Part shown: one piece after another, positions 8,765 to 16,279 of the stretch
Position numbering within the stretch: the first letter of the stretch is position 1
Layout of the letters: every line of letters starts with the position of its first letter
Source: Flavobacteriales bacterium ALC-1
GTDB lineage: Bacteria; Bacteroidota; Bacteroidia; Flavobacteriales; Flavobacteriaceae
Assembly (NCBI GenBank): GCA_000171875.1
Contig: ABHI01000001.1
Span: 879,001 to 943,000, forward strand
Length of the DNA: 64,000 nucleotides
Direction: 5' to 3'
Notes under the pieces: generated by a model
Told to the model about the DNA's origin: nothing
What the model saw: the letters and a program-made list of their open reading frames with translations, nothing else
Database searches by the model: none
Made by a program: the position numbers and the translations under genes

Positions 8765-9742
8765 ATGAAAATACTACACCTCGATAAAAATCATGAACTT
8801 CTCTTAAATCAACTCAACGATTTGGGCTTTACCAATTATGAAGATTATACGTCCTCAAAATCAGACATTGAATCTAAAATTTCAGATTATGATGGTATTA
8901 TTATTCGTAGCAGATTTAGTATTGATAAAAAATTTATAGGAGTAGCAAAAAACCTAAAATTTATTGGTCGTGTTGGTGCTGGCTTAGAAAATATAGATTG
9001 TGATTATGCAGAAGAAAAAGGGATCTACCTCATCTCTGCACCAGAAGGGAATAGAAATGCTGTTGGAGAACATACACTTGGGCTTTTACTCTCACTATTC
9101 AATAAACTCAATAAAGCAGACAAAGAAGTAAGCCAAGGCAAATGGTTGCGAGAAGCAAACAGAGGCTTAGAACTCGATGGTAAAACTATTGGATTAATTG
9201 GTTATGGTAATATGGGAAAAGCCTTTGCTAAAAAGCTAAGGGGCTTTGATGTAAATGTGCTATGCTATGATATTAAAGACAATGTTGGTGATGAAAATTG
9301 CAAACAAGTATCCTTAAGGGAACTTCAAGAGAAAGCAGATGTATTGAGTCTCCATACACCTCAGACAGAATTAACCTTAAATATGGTGAATGCGGCATTC
9401 ATCAATAAATTTAAAAACCCGTTTTGGCTTATTAATACTGCTCGAGGTAAAAGCGTCGTGACTAAAGATTTAGTAGCTGCTTTAGACTCAGGGAAAATTT
9501 TAGGTGCTGGGCTAGACGTTTTAGAGTACGAAAAATCATCCTTCGAAAACTTGTTTAAAATAGAGGAACTAAAGTTTCGATGGATGCGAAAAGGTAAAAA
9601 ATCTAATTTACCAGAAGCTTTTCAATATCTTATTAATGCAGATAATGTTATCCTTTCACCACACGTCGCTGGCTGGACGATTGAGAGTAATATTAAACTC
9701 GCTCAAACTATTGTCGACAAAATAAAAGCAAAATTTTGCTAA
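8765..9742 (+). CDS. D-2-hydroxyacid dehydrogenase (phosphoglycerate dehydrogenase-like)
   Basis: An NAD(P)-dependent dehydrogenase of the D-2-hydroxyacid family, 325 residues. The Rossmann motif GLIGYGNMGKAF lies near residue 140. The catalytic triad members are visible as Arg in NTARGK, a Glu after LGAGLDVLE, and His300 in SPHVAGW. It lacks the C-terminal ACT domain of regulated SerA enzymes. A role in serine synthesis (3-phosphoglycerate oxidation) is plausible, but other 2-keto acids are possible. The next gene begins 9 bases after its stop. Confidence 0.85.
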   Translation: MKILHLDKNHELLLNQLNDLGFTNYEDYTSSKSDIESKISDYDGIIIRSRFSIDKKFIGVAKNLKFIGRVGAGLENIDCDYAEEKGIYLISAPEGNRNAVGEHTLGLLLSLFNKLNKADKEVSQGKWLREANRGLELDGKTIGLIGYGNMGKAFAKKLRGFDVNVLCYDIKDNVGDENCKQVSLRELQEKADVLSLHTPQTELTLNMVNAAFINKFKNPFWLINTARGKSVVTKDLVAALDSGKILGAGLDVLEYEKSSFENLFKIEELKFRWMRKGKKSNLPEAFQYLINADNVILSPHVAGWTIESNIKLAQTIVDKIKAKFC

Positions 9743-9751
9743 TTTTAAAAC

Positions 9752-10162
9752 ATGAAGAAAACCATCCTTGTTTTTGGATTGCTCATTCTAGCATTACTAC
9801 TACTATTTCAATTTAGTAAATACGCCATTATTTCTGGTGACTTAAAAGTTGAATTAATAATCGCCACTATAGCTATCGTATTTTTCTTTATTGGTGTCTT
9901 TCTCAATAAAAAAAGTCTACAGCAATCTATAAAATTAACCGATGAAATCAACCATCAAAAAATAAAAGACTTAGACATTAGTAATCGCGAATACGAAGTC
10001 TTACAAAAAATTGCTGAAGGTTTATCTAATAAAGAAATTGCTGAAAGCCTATTTTTATCTGAAAGTACTATAAAAACACATGTATCTAATTTACTAGTTA
10101 AGCTGGACGCTAAACGTCGTACCCAAGCCTTAAAGAAAGCAAAATCATTACAAATCATCTAA
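9752..10162 (+). CDS. Membrane-anchored LuxR-type HTH regulator
   Basis: A 136-residue protein with two N-terminal membrane helices (about 4-24 and 33-51), a short linker and a C-terminal LuxR/GerE helix-turn-helix (about 72-136, with NREYEVLQKIAEGLSNKEIA and SESTIKTHVSNLL). It has no receiver or ligand-binding domain, so any signal would come through the membrane segment or dimerisation. It starts 9 bases after the dehydrogenase stop. An inverted repeat directly downstream (10179-10208) is a natural candidate operator for it or for the following DUF4199 gene. Confidence 0.85.
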   Translation: MKKTILVFGLLILALLLLFQFSKYAIISGDLKVELIIATIAIVFFFIGVFLNKKSLQQSIKLTDEINHQKIKDLDISNREYEVLQKIAEGLSNKEIAESLFLSESTIKTHVSNLLVKLDAKRRTQALKKAKSLQII

Positions 10163-10178
10163 AAGAGATGAGTTTTAG

Positions 10179-10208
10179 ACTAAAGTATGACTATTTTGGT
10201 ACTTTAGT
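10179..10208. promoter_or_regulatory. Inverted repeat upstream of DUF4199 gene (candidate operator)
   Basis: actaaagta (10179-10187) and tactttagt (10200-10208) are perfect 9-bp inverted arms with a 12-base spacer. An overlapping direct repeat, agtatgact and agtatgagt, is also present. It lies about 30 bases upstream of a TACATTTG promoter box. No T run follows, so a binding site is more likely than a terminator. Confidence 0.45.
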
Positions 10209-10234
10209 ATGAGTCCTTTTTCTACATCTAAACC

Positions 10235-10242
10235 TACATTTG
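10235..10242 (+). promoter_or_regulatory. Probable -7 promoter box of the DUF4199 gene
   Basis: TACATTTG is an exact TAnnTTTG match, 27 bases before the start codon of the DUF4199 gene and just downstream of the 9-bp inverted repeat. The -33 element is not clear. Confidence 0.5.
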
Positions 10243-10269
10243 GAAACATAATTTTAAAACTAAAACATT

Positions 10270-10785
10270 ATGAAAAACACAATTGTAAAGTATGGGATTT
10301 ACGCTTTTATTACAGCCTCTGTTTTATTCTTAGCTGGCTTTTTAATAGGTAAACAAATAGACCTAGATTTTAATACCATGGCTGTCTTTGGATATGCTTC
10401 TATGGTATTATCATTGGTCTTTGTCTATTTTGGCATTAAACACTTTAGAGATAACATTAATGATGGCAAAGTATCTTTAAGTAAAGCCTTAGCAATTGGC
10501 TTACTCATTTCATTGTTCTCTGCTGTAGGGTTTGCCATCGTAGATTATATCTATACCACATCCATAAATCCAAACTTTGCTGCAGAATATAAAGAATACT
10601 CTATGACACAATTAACTGAAGCCAACTTTTCTGCTGAAGAATTAAAAACTAAGATAGAAGAGCTTGAAGCTTCTATGGGAATGATGGAAAGCTCATCATT
10701 TTTAGCATTCGTAATGTTTGGTACTGTAATGATTATTGGATTTATTATATCTTTAATATCTGGATTAATCCTTCAACGTAAATAA
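10270..10785 (+). CDS. DUF4199 family membrane protein
   Basis: A 171-residue membrane protein with four predicted helices (about 8-26, 36-55, 73-94 and 145-167) and an acidic amphipathic stretch between helices three and four. The layout matches DUF4199, a Bacteroidota family of unknown function. It has its own promoter box and a candidate operator upstream. The gene just before it encodes a membrane-bound LuxR-type regulator, so regulation by that protein is a reasonable inference. Confidence 0.8.
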   Translation: MKNTIVKYGIYAFITASVLFLAGFLIGKQIDLDFNTMAVFGYASMVLSLVFVYFGIKHFRDNINDGKVSLSKALAIGLLISLFSAVGFAIVDYIYTTSINPNFAAEYKEYSMTQLTEANFSAEELKTKIEELEASMGMMESSSFLAFVMFGTVMIIGFIISLISGLILQRK

Positions 10786-10804
10786 AAACTAAAACAATCA
10801 TATT

Positions 10805-11260
10805 ATGCAATACAAAGCAGACTCACCAGAAGACTACATCAGTCAACTTCCCGAAGAACGAAAAGGACCAATGACCAAACTTCATAATCTCATTAAAAAA
10901 CATATGCCTAAAGACTTAGAATCTGGAATGGGTTATGGTATGCCAGCATATTTTGTTCCAAAATCAGTTTATCCTGCAGGTTATCATTGTAAACCCTTTC
11001 CTCCCTTACCATTTATGAATATTGCATCGCAAAAAAACTTTATTGCATTCTATCATATGGGATTGTATGCTAAGAAAGAATTATATGATTGGTTTGTTGC
11101 CGAGTATCCAAAACATGCAAAATACAAATTAGACATGGGAAAAAGTTGTGTCCGTTTTAAAAAAGTAGATGATATCCCTTATGATTTAATAGAACAGCTA
11201 TTAGGTAAAATGACTGTTGAAGAGTGGATAGAGATTTATGAATCAGCAATAAAAAAATAA
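10805..11260 (+). CDS. DUF1801 family protein
   Basis: A 151-residue soluble protein of the DUF1801 (YdhG/iron chaperone-like) fold. Visible features are the helical start YISQLPEERKGPMTKLHNLI, the conserved GYGMPAY, the aromatic stretch FIAFYHMGLYAKKELYDWF, and SCVRFKKVDDIPYDLIEQLL near the end. Proposed roles in the family, such as frataxin-like iron delivery, are weakly supported, so no function is assigned. It opens a run of four closely spaced plus-strand genes with the GNAT and VOC proteins. Confidence 0.8.
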   Translation: MQYKADSPEDYISQLPEERKGPMTKLHNLIKKHMPKDLESGMGYGMPAYFVPKSVYPAGYHCKPFPPLPFMNIASQKNFIAFYHMGLYAKKELYDWFVAEYPKHAKYKLDMGKSCVRFKKVDDIPYDLIEQLLGKMTVEEWIEIYESAIKK

Positions 11261-11267
11261 ATAGCTG

Positions 11268-11795
11268 ATGTCAACACTCAAAGAAGATGTTATTATAAGA
11301 AAAGGAGTTGTTGAAGATTCTAATAAGCTATCCATACTTTACAAGCAAGTCTACATTAAAACATACGGTAAGGAAGGTGTGTCTGATGAATTTGCTAATT
11401 TTATTGTTGAACAATTTGATGTTTCTAGAATTGAAAACACCATAATATCTAATCCAAACCAAATCATTGTAGCTGAATATAAAAACAACTTAGTTGGCGT
11501 TCTAGAAATAGAATTAAATAAGAAATGCCCAAATAAAGATATCACAGCACCAGAACTTAATAAGTTATATATTTTAGAATGGTTTTGTAATCAAAAAATT
11601 GGCGGAAAATTATTAAAACGGGCAGAGTTAATATTAAAGAATTCAAACATTGATGAATATTGGGTATGGGTACTAGATTCTAATACTAGAGCACTAAATT
11701 TTTATAAAAAACATAATTTTGAAAAAATAGGTGAAGCGCCTTTTAAAATGGAGAAAAACACATATAATAATATTGTGTTGCTAAAAAAACTATAG
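11268..11795 (+). CDS. GNAT family N-acetyltransferase
   Basis: A 175-residue acetyltransferase that would move an acetyl group from acetyl-CoA to an amine or protein N-terminus. The GNAT core is seen in the strand NQIIVAEYKNNLVGVLEIEL, the acetyl-CoA loop region CNQKIGGKLLKRAE, and the C-terminal WVLDSNTRALNFYKKHNFEKIGE typical of RimI-like enzymes. It starts 7 bases after the DUF1801 stop and ends 4 bases before the VOC gene. The substrate is unknown. Confidence 0.88.
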   Translation: MSTLKEDVIIRKGVVEDSNKLSILYKQVYIKTYGKEGVSDEFANFIVEQFDVSRIENTIISNPNQIIVAEYKNNLVGVLEIELNKKCPNKDITAPELNKLYILEWFCNQKIGGKLLKRAELILKNSNIDEYWVWVLDSNTRALNFYKKHNFEKIGEAPFKMEKNTYNNIVLLKKL

Positions 11796-11799
11796 TAAT

Positions 11800-12186
11800 A
11801 TGAAAAAACGAGTAACAGGAATAGGAGGATTATTCTTTAAAACTAAAGACCCAAAAGCATCAAAAGATTGGTACAAAAAACATTTAGGTTTTAATACCGA
11901 TGATTATGGTTGTACGTTTTGGTGGAAAGATAAAGAAGGTAACGATTGCTCAACACAATGGAGTCCCTTTGCAGAAGATACTAAATATTATGAGCCTTCA
12001 AAAAAAGACTTTATGTTTAACTATAGAGTTGAAAATTTAAAAGAATTATTAGTGACTTTAAAAGAAGAAGGTGTCACAATAGTAGGAGACATAGAAGAAT
12101 ATAGTTATGGTAAATTTGGCTGGATTCTAGACAACGATGGTAACAAGATAGAACTCTGGGAACCTATTGACCAAGCTTTTAAATAA
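11800..12186 (+). CDS. VOC (glyoxalase/bleomycin resistance) family protein
   Basis: A 128-residue vicinal oxygen chelate protein with two beta-alpha-beta units: an N-terminal LFFKTKDPKASKDWYKKHLG and a C-terminal unit ending GKFGWILDNDGNKIELWEP, where the glutamate is the usual metal ligand. Family members include glyoxalases, dioxygenases and antibiotic-binding proteins, and the substrate here cannot be read. It begins 4 bases after the GNAT stop, so the two are very likely co-transcribed. Confidence 0.88.
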   Translation: MKKRVTGIGGLFFKTKDPKASKDWYKKHLGFNTDDYGCTFWWKDKEGNDCSTQWSPFAEDTKYYEPSKKDFMFNYRVENLKELLVTLKEEGVTIVGDIEEYSYGKFGWILDNDGNKIELWEPIDQAFK

Positions 12187-12245
12187 TCTGTAACTATTTT
12201 ATTGTTTCTTCTACTTATATTTACTATTACTAAATACTAATTAAA

Positions 12246-12821
12246 ATGACTGAAGACAACAACAATTTAGAAGAAGACGTTAACAACGTTCCAGAAAACA
12301 CTAATGAAGCTGTAAATGACACTACAGATGCTATTTCAGATAAGGCTAATGATTTAAAAGAAGGTGCTGCAGAAGCTTTTGATACAGCAAAAGAAAAGGC
12401 TAGTGAATTAGCTAGTGATGCAAAAGAAGCTTTAAGTAATGTAAAAGATAAAGCCACTGAGTTTATTAATGAAGATGCTAAAGAGATGTATGGTAATGCT
12501 AAAGAGAAAGTATCTGAATTTGCTGATGAGGCAGGCGAAAAGATTGGAGAATTTACAGATGCTGCGAAAGAAAAGGCTGCAGATTTAGCTGAAGATGCTA
12601 AGGAAACTTATAATGAAGCTAAAGACAAGGCTAAAGAGTTTGCTGGTGAAGCCAGTGAAAAAATAAGTGAGTTTGCAAGTGATGCTAAAGAAAAAGCTTC
12701 GGAATACGCAGATATCGCAGAAGATAAACTTGAAGATTTAGCTGAGGACGCAAAAGAAACTTATACTGAGGTAAAAGAAAAAACCAGAGGTTTTTTTAGT
12801 AAGCTCTTTGGAAAGAAATAA
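12246..12821 (+). CDS. LEA-like alanine/lysine repeat protein
   Basis: A 191-residue, highly charged, almost entirely helical protein built from degenerate 11-residue units such as SDAKEKASEYA and EDAKETYNEAK, the pattern of group 3 late-embryogenesis-abundant and YtxH-like proteins. It has no signal peptide or membrane helix. The first 30 residues are acidic and N-rich; the end is basic (TRGFFSKLFGKK). Proteins of this kind are often linked to desiccation or stress protection, which is inference here. A sister gene with the same repeats follows 51 bases later. Confidence 0.75.
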   Translation: MTEDNNNLEEDVNNVPENTNEAVNDTTDAISDKANDLKEGAAEAFDTAKEKASELASDAKEALSNVKDKATEFINEDAKEMYGNAKEKVSEFADEAGEKIGEFTDAAKEKAADLAEDAKETYNEAKDKAKEFAGEASEKISEFASDAKEKASEYADIAEDKLEDLAEDAKETYTEVKEKTRGFFSKLFGKK

Positions 12822-12872
12822 ACATCTAAAGCATTTTTATTAACTTTATAGTCTAACCAAAACAATAAGAAG

Positions 12873-13385
12873 ATGTCAGACGACAATAAAAGTTTAAGTG
12901 ATGATCTAGATGATATGCTAGATGACGCAAAAGATGGAGCAAAAAGAGCTGGTGAAAAAATAAGCCAAAAAGCTAGTGAATTAGCGGATGACGCTAAAGA
13001 GTTTGCTGGAGATGCTAAAGAAAAAGCTGCTGAATTTGCTGAGGATGCAAAAAAAGCAGCCAGTGAGTTTGCCGATGATGCAAAAGAGGTACTAAGTGAT
13101 GGTAAAAATGTAGGTGTTATTGCTCATATTACATTTATAGGATGGATCATAGCTATAGTTATGAATAGTAGTAATAAAACTGAATTTGGTTCATTTTATA
13201 TTAGACAAATGCTAGGTTTAGTTCTTATTGCAATAGTCACATCTTTTATTCCTTTTTTAAATTTTGTAATGTGGATTGTCTTACTTATTGCTTGGGTAAT
13301 GAGTTTAATTAGTGCCTTAGGTGGAGAAAAGAAAACCACTTTTTTACTTGGAGATCAATTTCAAGAATGGTTTAAAAGCCTTTAA
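12873..13385 (+). CDS. LEA-like repeat fused to DUF4870-like membrane domain
   Basis: A 170-residue protein in two halves. Residues ~15-80 carry the same 11-residue alanine/lysine repeats as the preceding gene (DDAKEFAGDAK, EKAAEFAEDAK). Residues ~85-170 form a compact hydrophobic domain with three helices and the loop NSSNKTEFGSFYIRQMLGL, resembling DUF4870/Tic20-like small membrane domains. The layout suggests a membrane-tethered version of the soluble neighbour. It is followed 8 bases later by a strong bidirectional terminator. Confidence 0.75.
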   Translation: MSDDNKSLSDDLDDMLDDAKDGAKRAGEKISQKASELADDAKEFAGDAKEKAAEFAEDAKKAASEFADDAKEVLSDGKNVGVIAHITFIGWIIAIVMNSSNKTEFGSFYIRQMLGLVLIAIVTSFIPFLNFVMWIVLLIAWVMSLISALGGEKKTTFLLGDQFQEWFKSL

Positions 13386-13393
13386 AATAAAAG

Positions 13394-13427
13394 AACCCAG
13401 AATATTAATTCTGGGTTTTGTTTTTTT
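13394..13427. terminator. Bidirectional terminator
   Basis: aacccagaat (13394-13403) pairs with attctgggtt (13408-13417), with T-rich tails on both strands. It separates the LEA-like gene on the plus strand from the convergent CarboxypepD_reg-like gene on the minus strand. Confidence 0.85.
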
Positions 13428-13430
13428 ATA

Positions 13431-14441
13431 CTATTCCTTTAATCCATAACTAGAGGGTAACGTATCACCAACACGAAGATTACCTAATGCTCCACTAAAA
13501 TACACGCCAATAATCGGCGTATAATTACCATAGGCATCTACAAAAAATTCACCCACTTCTAATTGCAATTCAGATTGTATTTCCTTGTTATATAAAATAG
13601 TAACCATATCTTTTAATTCTACTTTTTTAAAGTCAGAATCAACAACGTCTTCCATCTTAAAATAATCCCATTCTTCTACCCTAAACATATCGTAATAAAT
13701 CCAATAACTTTCCTCTCTAAGGGTTTGATTATAAAGAGATCGCATAAAATGTTGTACTGATCCTTTATAGGCCGTTTCTCTATTTTTTATAGTCTTCTTA
13801 GTATTAAAACCGTTTAGATTTTTATAAAAAGAGGTTCCAAAATATACCACAGAATTTACCGTAAAGGTTCTTGTTTTCACATCCACATAGCGAAATATAA
13901 CTTCAAAATCTATAATATCGAATGCAACTTCGTATTGCAACGCTTTGTTTTTTACTCTAATAGGAACTTTGGCACTTGCGTATAATGATTTACTTCGTTT
14001 ATCGTACCTCAATACCAAATCATCTTCATTTAATATTTTACAAGATTTAGCAAATTTAGAAGTTCCTAAAAATTCTCTTCTAAATAAACGTAGTTTTTGG
14101 CGCCTAGTTAAACCATCATCGTATTCTATATAGACTTCATCTAACGCACTAGTTTCCTCAACAAGTTCTATGATGATATTATTTCTATTTCTATAATCAG
14201 TTATTAAAACTTTCTCATAACCTAAATAAGAAATGACTAGAGTAGATTGTACAGCAGCTGTATAGGTAATTGAAAAATCACCTTCTGGGTTAGTTGTTGT
14301 TCCTATAGTTGTATTATCAAAATAAACTGAAACGGTTTCTATAGGCTGTTGGGTTGCTTTATCAATTACCCTACCTTTAAATGTCTGAGAAATACAAAAT
14401 AAAGGAAATAGAAAGATTAGAAAACAAACTCTACTTATCAT
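13431..14441 (-). CDS. Secreted protein with CarboxypepD_reg-like domain
   Basis: A 336-residue exported protein. The signal peptide MISRVCFLIFLFPLFCISQ is followed by a CarboxypepD_reg-like beta-sandwich (about 21-100: GRVIDKATQQPIETVSVYF, GTTTNPEGDFSITY), the domain that often begins TonB-dependent receptors. Here it is not followed by a receptor barrel. The remaining ~230 residues, rich in aromatic and charged residues, are not recognised. Its start overlaps the end of the acyltransferase gene by 11 bases, so the two are translationally linked. Function unknown. Confidence 0.8.
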   Translation of the reverse strand: MISRVCFLIFLFPLFCISQTFKGRVIDKATQQPIETVSVYFDNTTIGTTTNPEGDFSITYTAAVQSTLVISYLGYEKVLITDYRNRNNIIIELVEETSALDEVYIEYDDGLTRRQKLRLFRREFLGTSKFAKSCKILNEDDLVLRYDKRSKSLYASAKVPIRVKNKALQYEVAFDIIDFEVIFRYVDVKTRTFTVNSVVYFGTSFYKNLNGFNTKKTIKNRETAYKGSVQHFMRSLYNQTLREESYWIYYDMFRVEEWDYFKMEDVVDSDFKKVELKDMVTILYNKEIQSELQLEVGEFFVDAYGNYTPIIGVYFSGALGNLRVGDTLPSSYGLKE

Positions 14442-16260
14442 GGTTATCCATGAATTTGCGTTCTAATTCTGCCTGAAACTCTTCCATTACAGGTCTTACA
14501 GTACTTTCTGGTAAGTCAGCAATTTTAATATACATTAAACCATCAACCGCATTATTAAATAAGGGATCTACATTAAATGCAACAAGCTTGGCATTCTGTT
14601 TAATGTACTTTTTGAGTAGTACAGGAAGTCGTAATGCACCTGGCTCTACTTCATCAATAATTTTATCAAATTTATTTAAGTCAGCTTCAGTAGCATCAAA
14701 TACAAAATCCTTATCTGCATCTTTCAGTTTTACTTTAAACTCTTTTTTAGGATGAACATATTGCGCCACATAAGGATCGTAATAATGAGATTTCATAAAC
14801 TCAATCATTAAACTCTTAGAAAAGTTTGAGAACTGATTGCTAATACTTACTCCACCAATTAAGAATTTATGTTCTGGGTAACGTAATGTTGTATGTACAA
14901 TACCTTTCCAAAGCAAAAAGAGTGGCATAGGTTTTTGTTGGTATTCTTTAATAATGAATGCTCTACCCATTTCAATAGACTGACTCATCATTTTATAAAG
15001 TTCTGGCTCAAATCGAAATAAATCTTGTAAATAAAAACCATCGATACCATGACGTTCAAAAATTTGAGAGCCTAAACCCATTCTATATGCTCCTGCAATC
15101 ACATTTTTATCTTTATCCCAAAGGAACATATGATGGTAATAGGTATCAAATGTATCTAAATCTATAGCTTCGTTAGTGCCTTCACCTACCTCTCTAAACG
15201 TAATTTCCCTGAGCCTTCCTACTTCTCTTAATATGTTGGGAATATCTTTAGCAGCTGCTAAATAAACTTCGTAATTTTTACTGGTTAAGAGCTTGCAATC
15301 TTTAACCTTTAGAGCCTCTACCTCAGCAATCATAATGTCTGAATCGATAGGAGTGACAATACGTTTTGGCACTTTAGGAACTTTAAGCGAGGATTGAAGG
15401 TTCTTTAATATTTTTTCTTTTGGTTCAAAAGCACGAGATAGCATGTACGTTTTCTTTCTTAAGAATTCAGAAAAATCTGAAAGGCTTTCATGCTCTTTCT
15501 GGTCTTTTAAAGAAATAGCTTTACCTACTCTAACCTTAATCACACGTCGTTTTTGGGTCAGTAGTTCAGAAGGTAATTTTGCAGTTCTAAGTGTATCACT
15601 TAGCTTAGAAAGTCTATAAAATAAACGGCTATTTTTAGCGTGAAAATAAATAGGTACTACAGGCACTTCTGCCTTCTGAATTAACTTCATCGCCGCCTCT
15701 TCCCATTTTTTATCTACTACTAGTTTTCCATCTTTATACGTTGATACTTCACCTGCAGGAAAAACACCGAGTGGGTGACCATTACGTAAATGCATAATAG
15801 CATTCTTAAAACCAGCAATACTACTTTTTACATCCTTTCTGTCTTCAAAAGGATTCACTGGCATTACATAAGGCTTTAAAGGCTCTATACGATGAAGAAG
15901 AAAATTAGCAATAATTTTAAAATCACTGCGCTGTTCTAACATCAGTTTTAGTAATAAAATACCATCAATACCGCCTAAAGGGTGATTAGATATTGTAATA
16001 TATGGTCCTTCTTTAGGAAGACGCTTTAGGTCTGCTTCTGGGATTTCAAATTTAATTTGAAAATCATCTAATAGTGCATTTAAAAAGTCTAAATCTGATA
16101 GATGTTTGTTGCGTTTATATATCTTGTTTATTGAAGAAATCTTGAGAACTTTCATCAACACCCAACCAAAAAATGTCCCTATGAAACCATACTTATCAAC
16201 ATGGATAGCTTTAGCAACTTCCTTTGCAGTAACTAAACCCATATCAGATGATTTCCCCAT
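14431..16260 (-). CDS. Fused PlsC-type/GNAT acyltransferase (OlsF-like aminolipid synthase)
   Basis: A 609-residue two-domain enzyme. Residues ~80-280 are a PlsC-type O-acyltransferase with the HX4D-type motif NHPLGGID and GVFPAGEVS. Residues ~325-560 are a GNAT/hemolysin-type N-acyltransferase resembling OlsB (REITFREVGEGTNEAIDLD). The same order is known for OlsF, which makes ornithine lipids by N- then O-acylation; related enzymes make glycine lipids. The amino acid used here cannot be read from sequence. It lies between the CarboxypepD_reg-like gene and aspartokinase, all on the minus strand. Confidence 0.85.
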   Translation of the reverse strand: MGKSSDMGLVTAKEVAKAIHVDKYGFIGTFFGWVLMKVLKISSINKIYKRNKHLSDLDFLNALLDDFQIKFEIPEADLKRLPKEGPYITISNHPLGGIDGILLLKLMLEQRSDFKIIANFLLHRIEPLKPYVMPVNPFEDRKDVKSSIAGFKNAIMHLRNGHPLGVFPAGEVSTYKDGKLVVDKKWEEAAMKLIQKAEVPVVPIYFHAKNSRLFYRLSKLSDTLRTAKLPSELLTQKRRVIKVRVGKAISLKDQKEHESLSDFSEFLRKKTYMLSRAFEPKEKILKNLQSSLKVPKVPKRIVTPIDSDIMIAEVEALKVKDCKLLTSKNYEVYLAAAKDIPNILREVGRLREITFREVGEGTNEAIDLDTFDTYYHHMFLWDKDKNVIAGAYRMGLGSQIFERHGIDGFYLQDLFRFEPELYKMMSQSIEMGRAFIIKEYQQKPMPLFLLWKGIVHTTLRYPEHKFLIGGVSISNQFSNFSKSLMIEFMKSHYYDPYVAQYVHPKKEFKVKLKDADKDFVFDATEADLNKFDKIIDEVEPGALRLPVLLKKYIKQNAKLVAFNVDPLFNNAVDGLMYIKIADLPESTVRPVMEEFQAELERKFMDNHDK

Positions 16261-16264
16261 AAAA

Positions 16265-16272
16265 CAAATGTA
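16265..16272 (-). promoter_or_regulatory. Possible -7 box close to the acyltransferase start
   Basis: On the minus strand this reads TACATTTG, an exact TAnnTTTG match, only 4 bases before the ATG at 16260. If used, it would give an almost leaderless message. It also lies just past the aspartokinase stop, so it may be a chance match inside an operon. Confidence 0.25.
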
Positions 16273-16279
16273 GTAAATG

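Noticed and set aside
12230..12457. Minus-strand Ser/Ala-rich frame opposite the LEA-like gene.
   Set aside because: Antisense reading of repetitive Ala/Lys codons; no independent start context or family signature.
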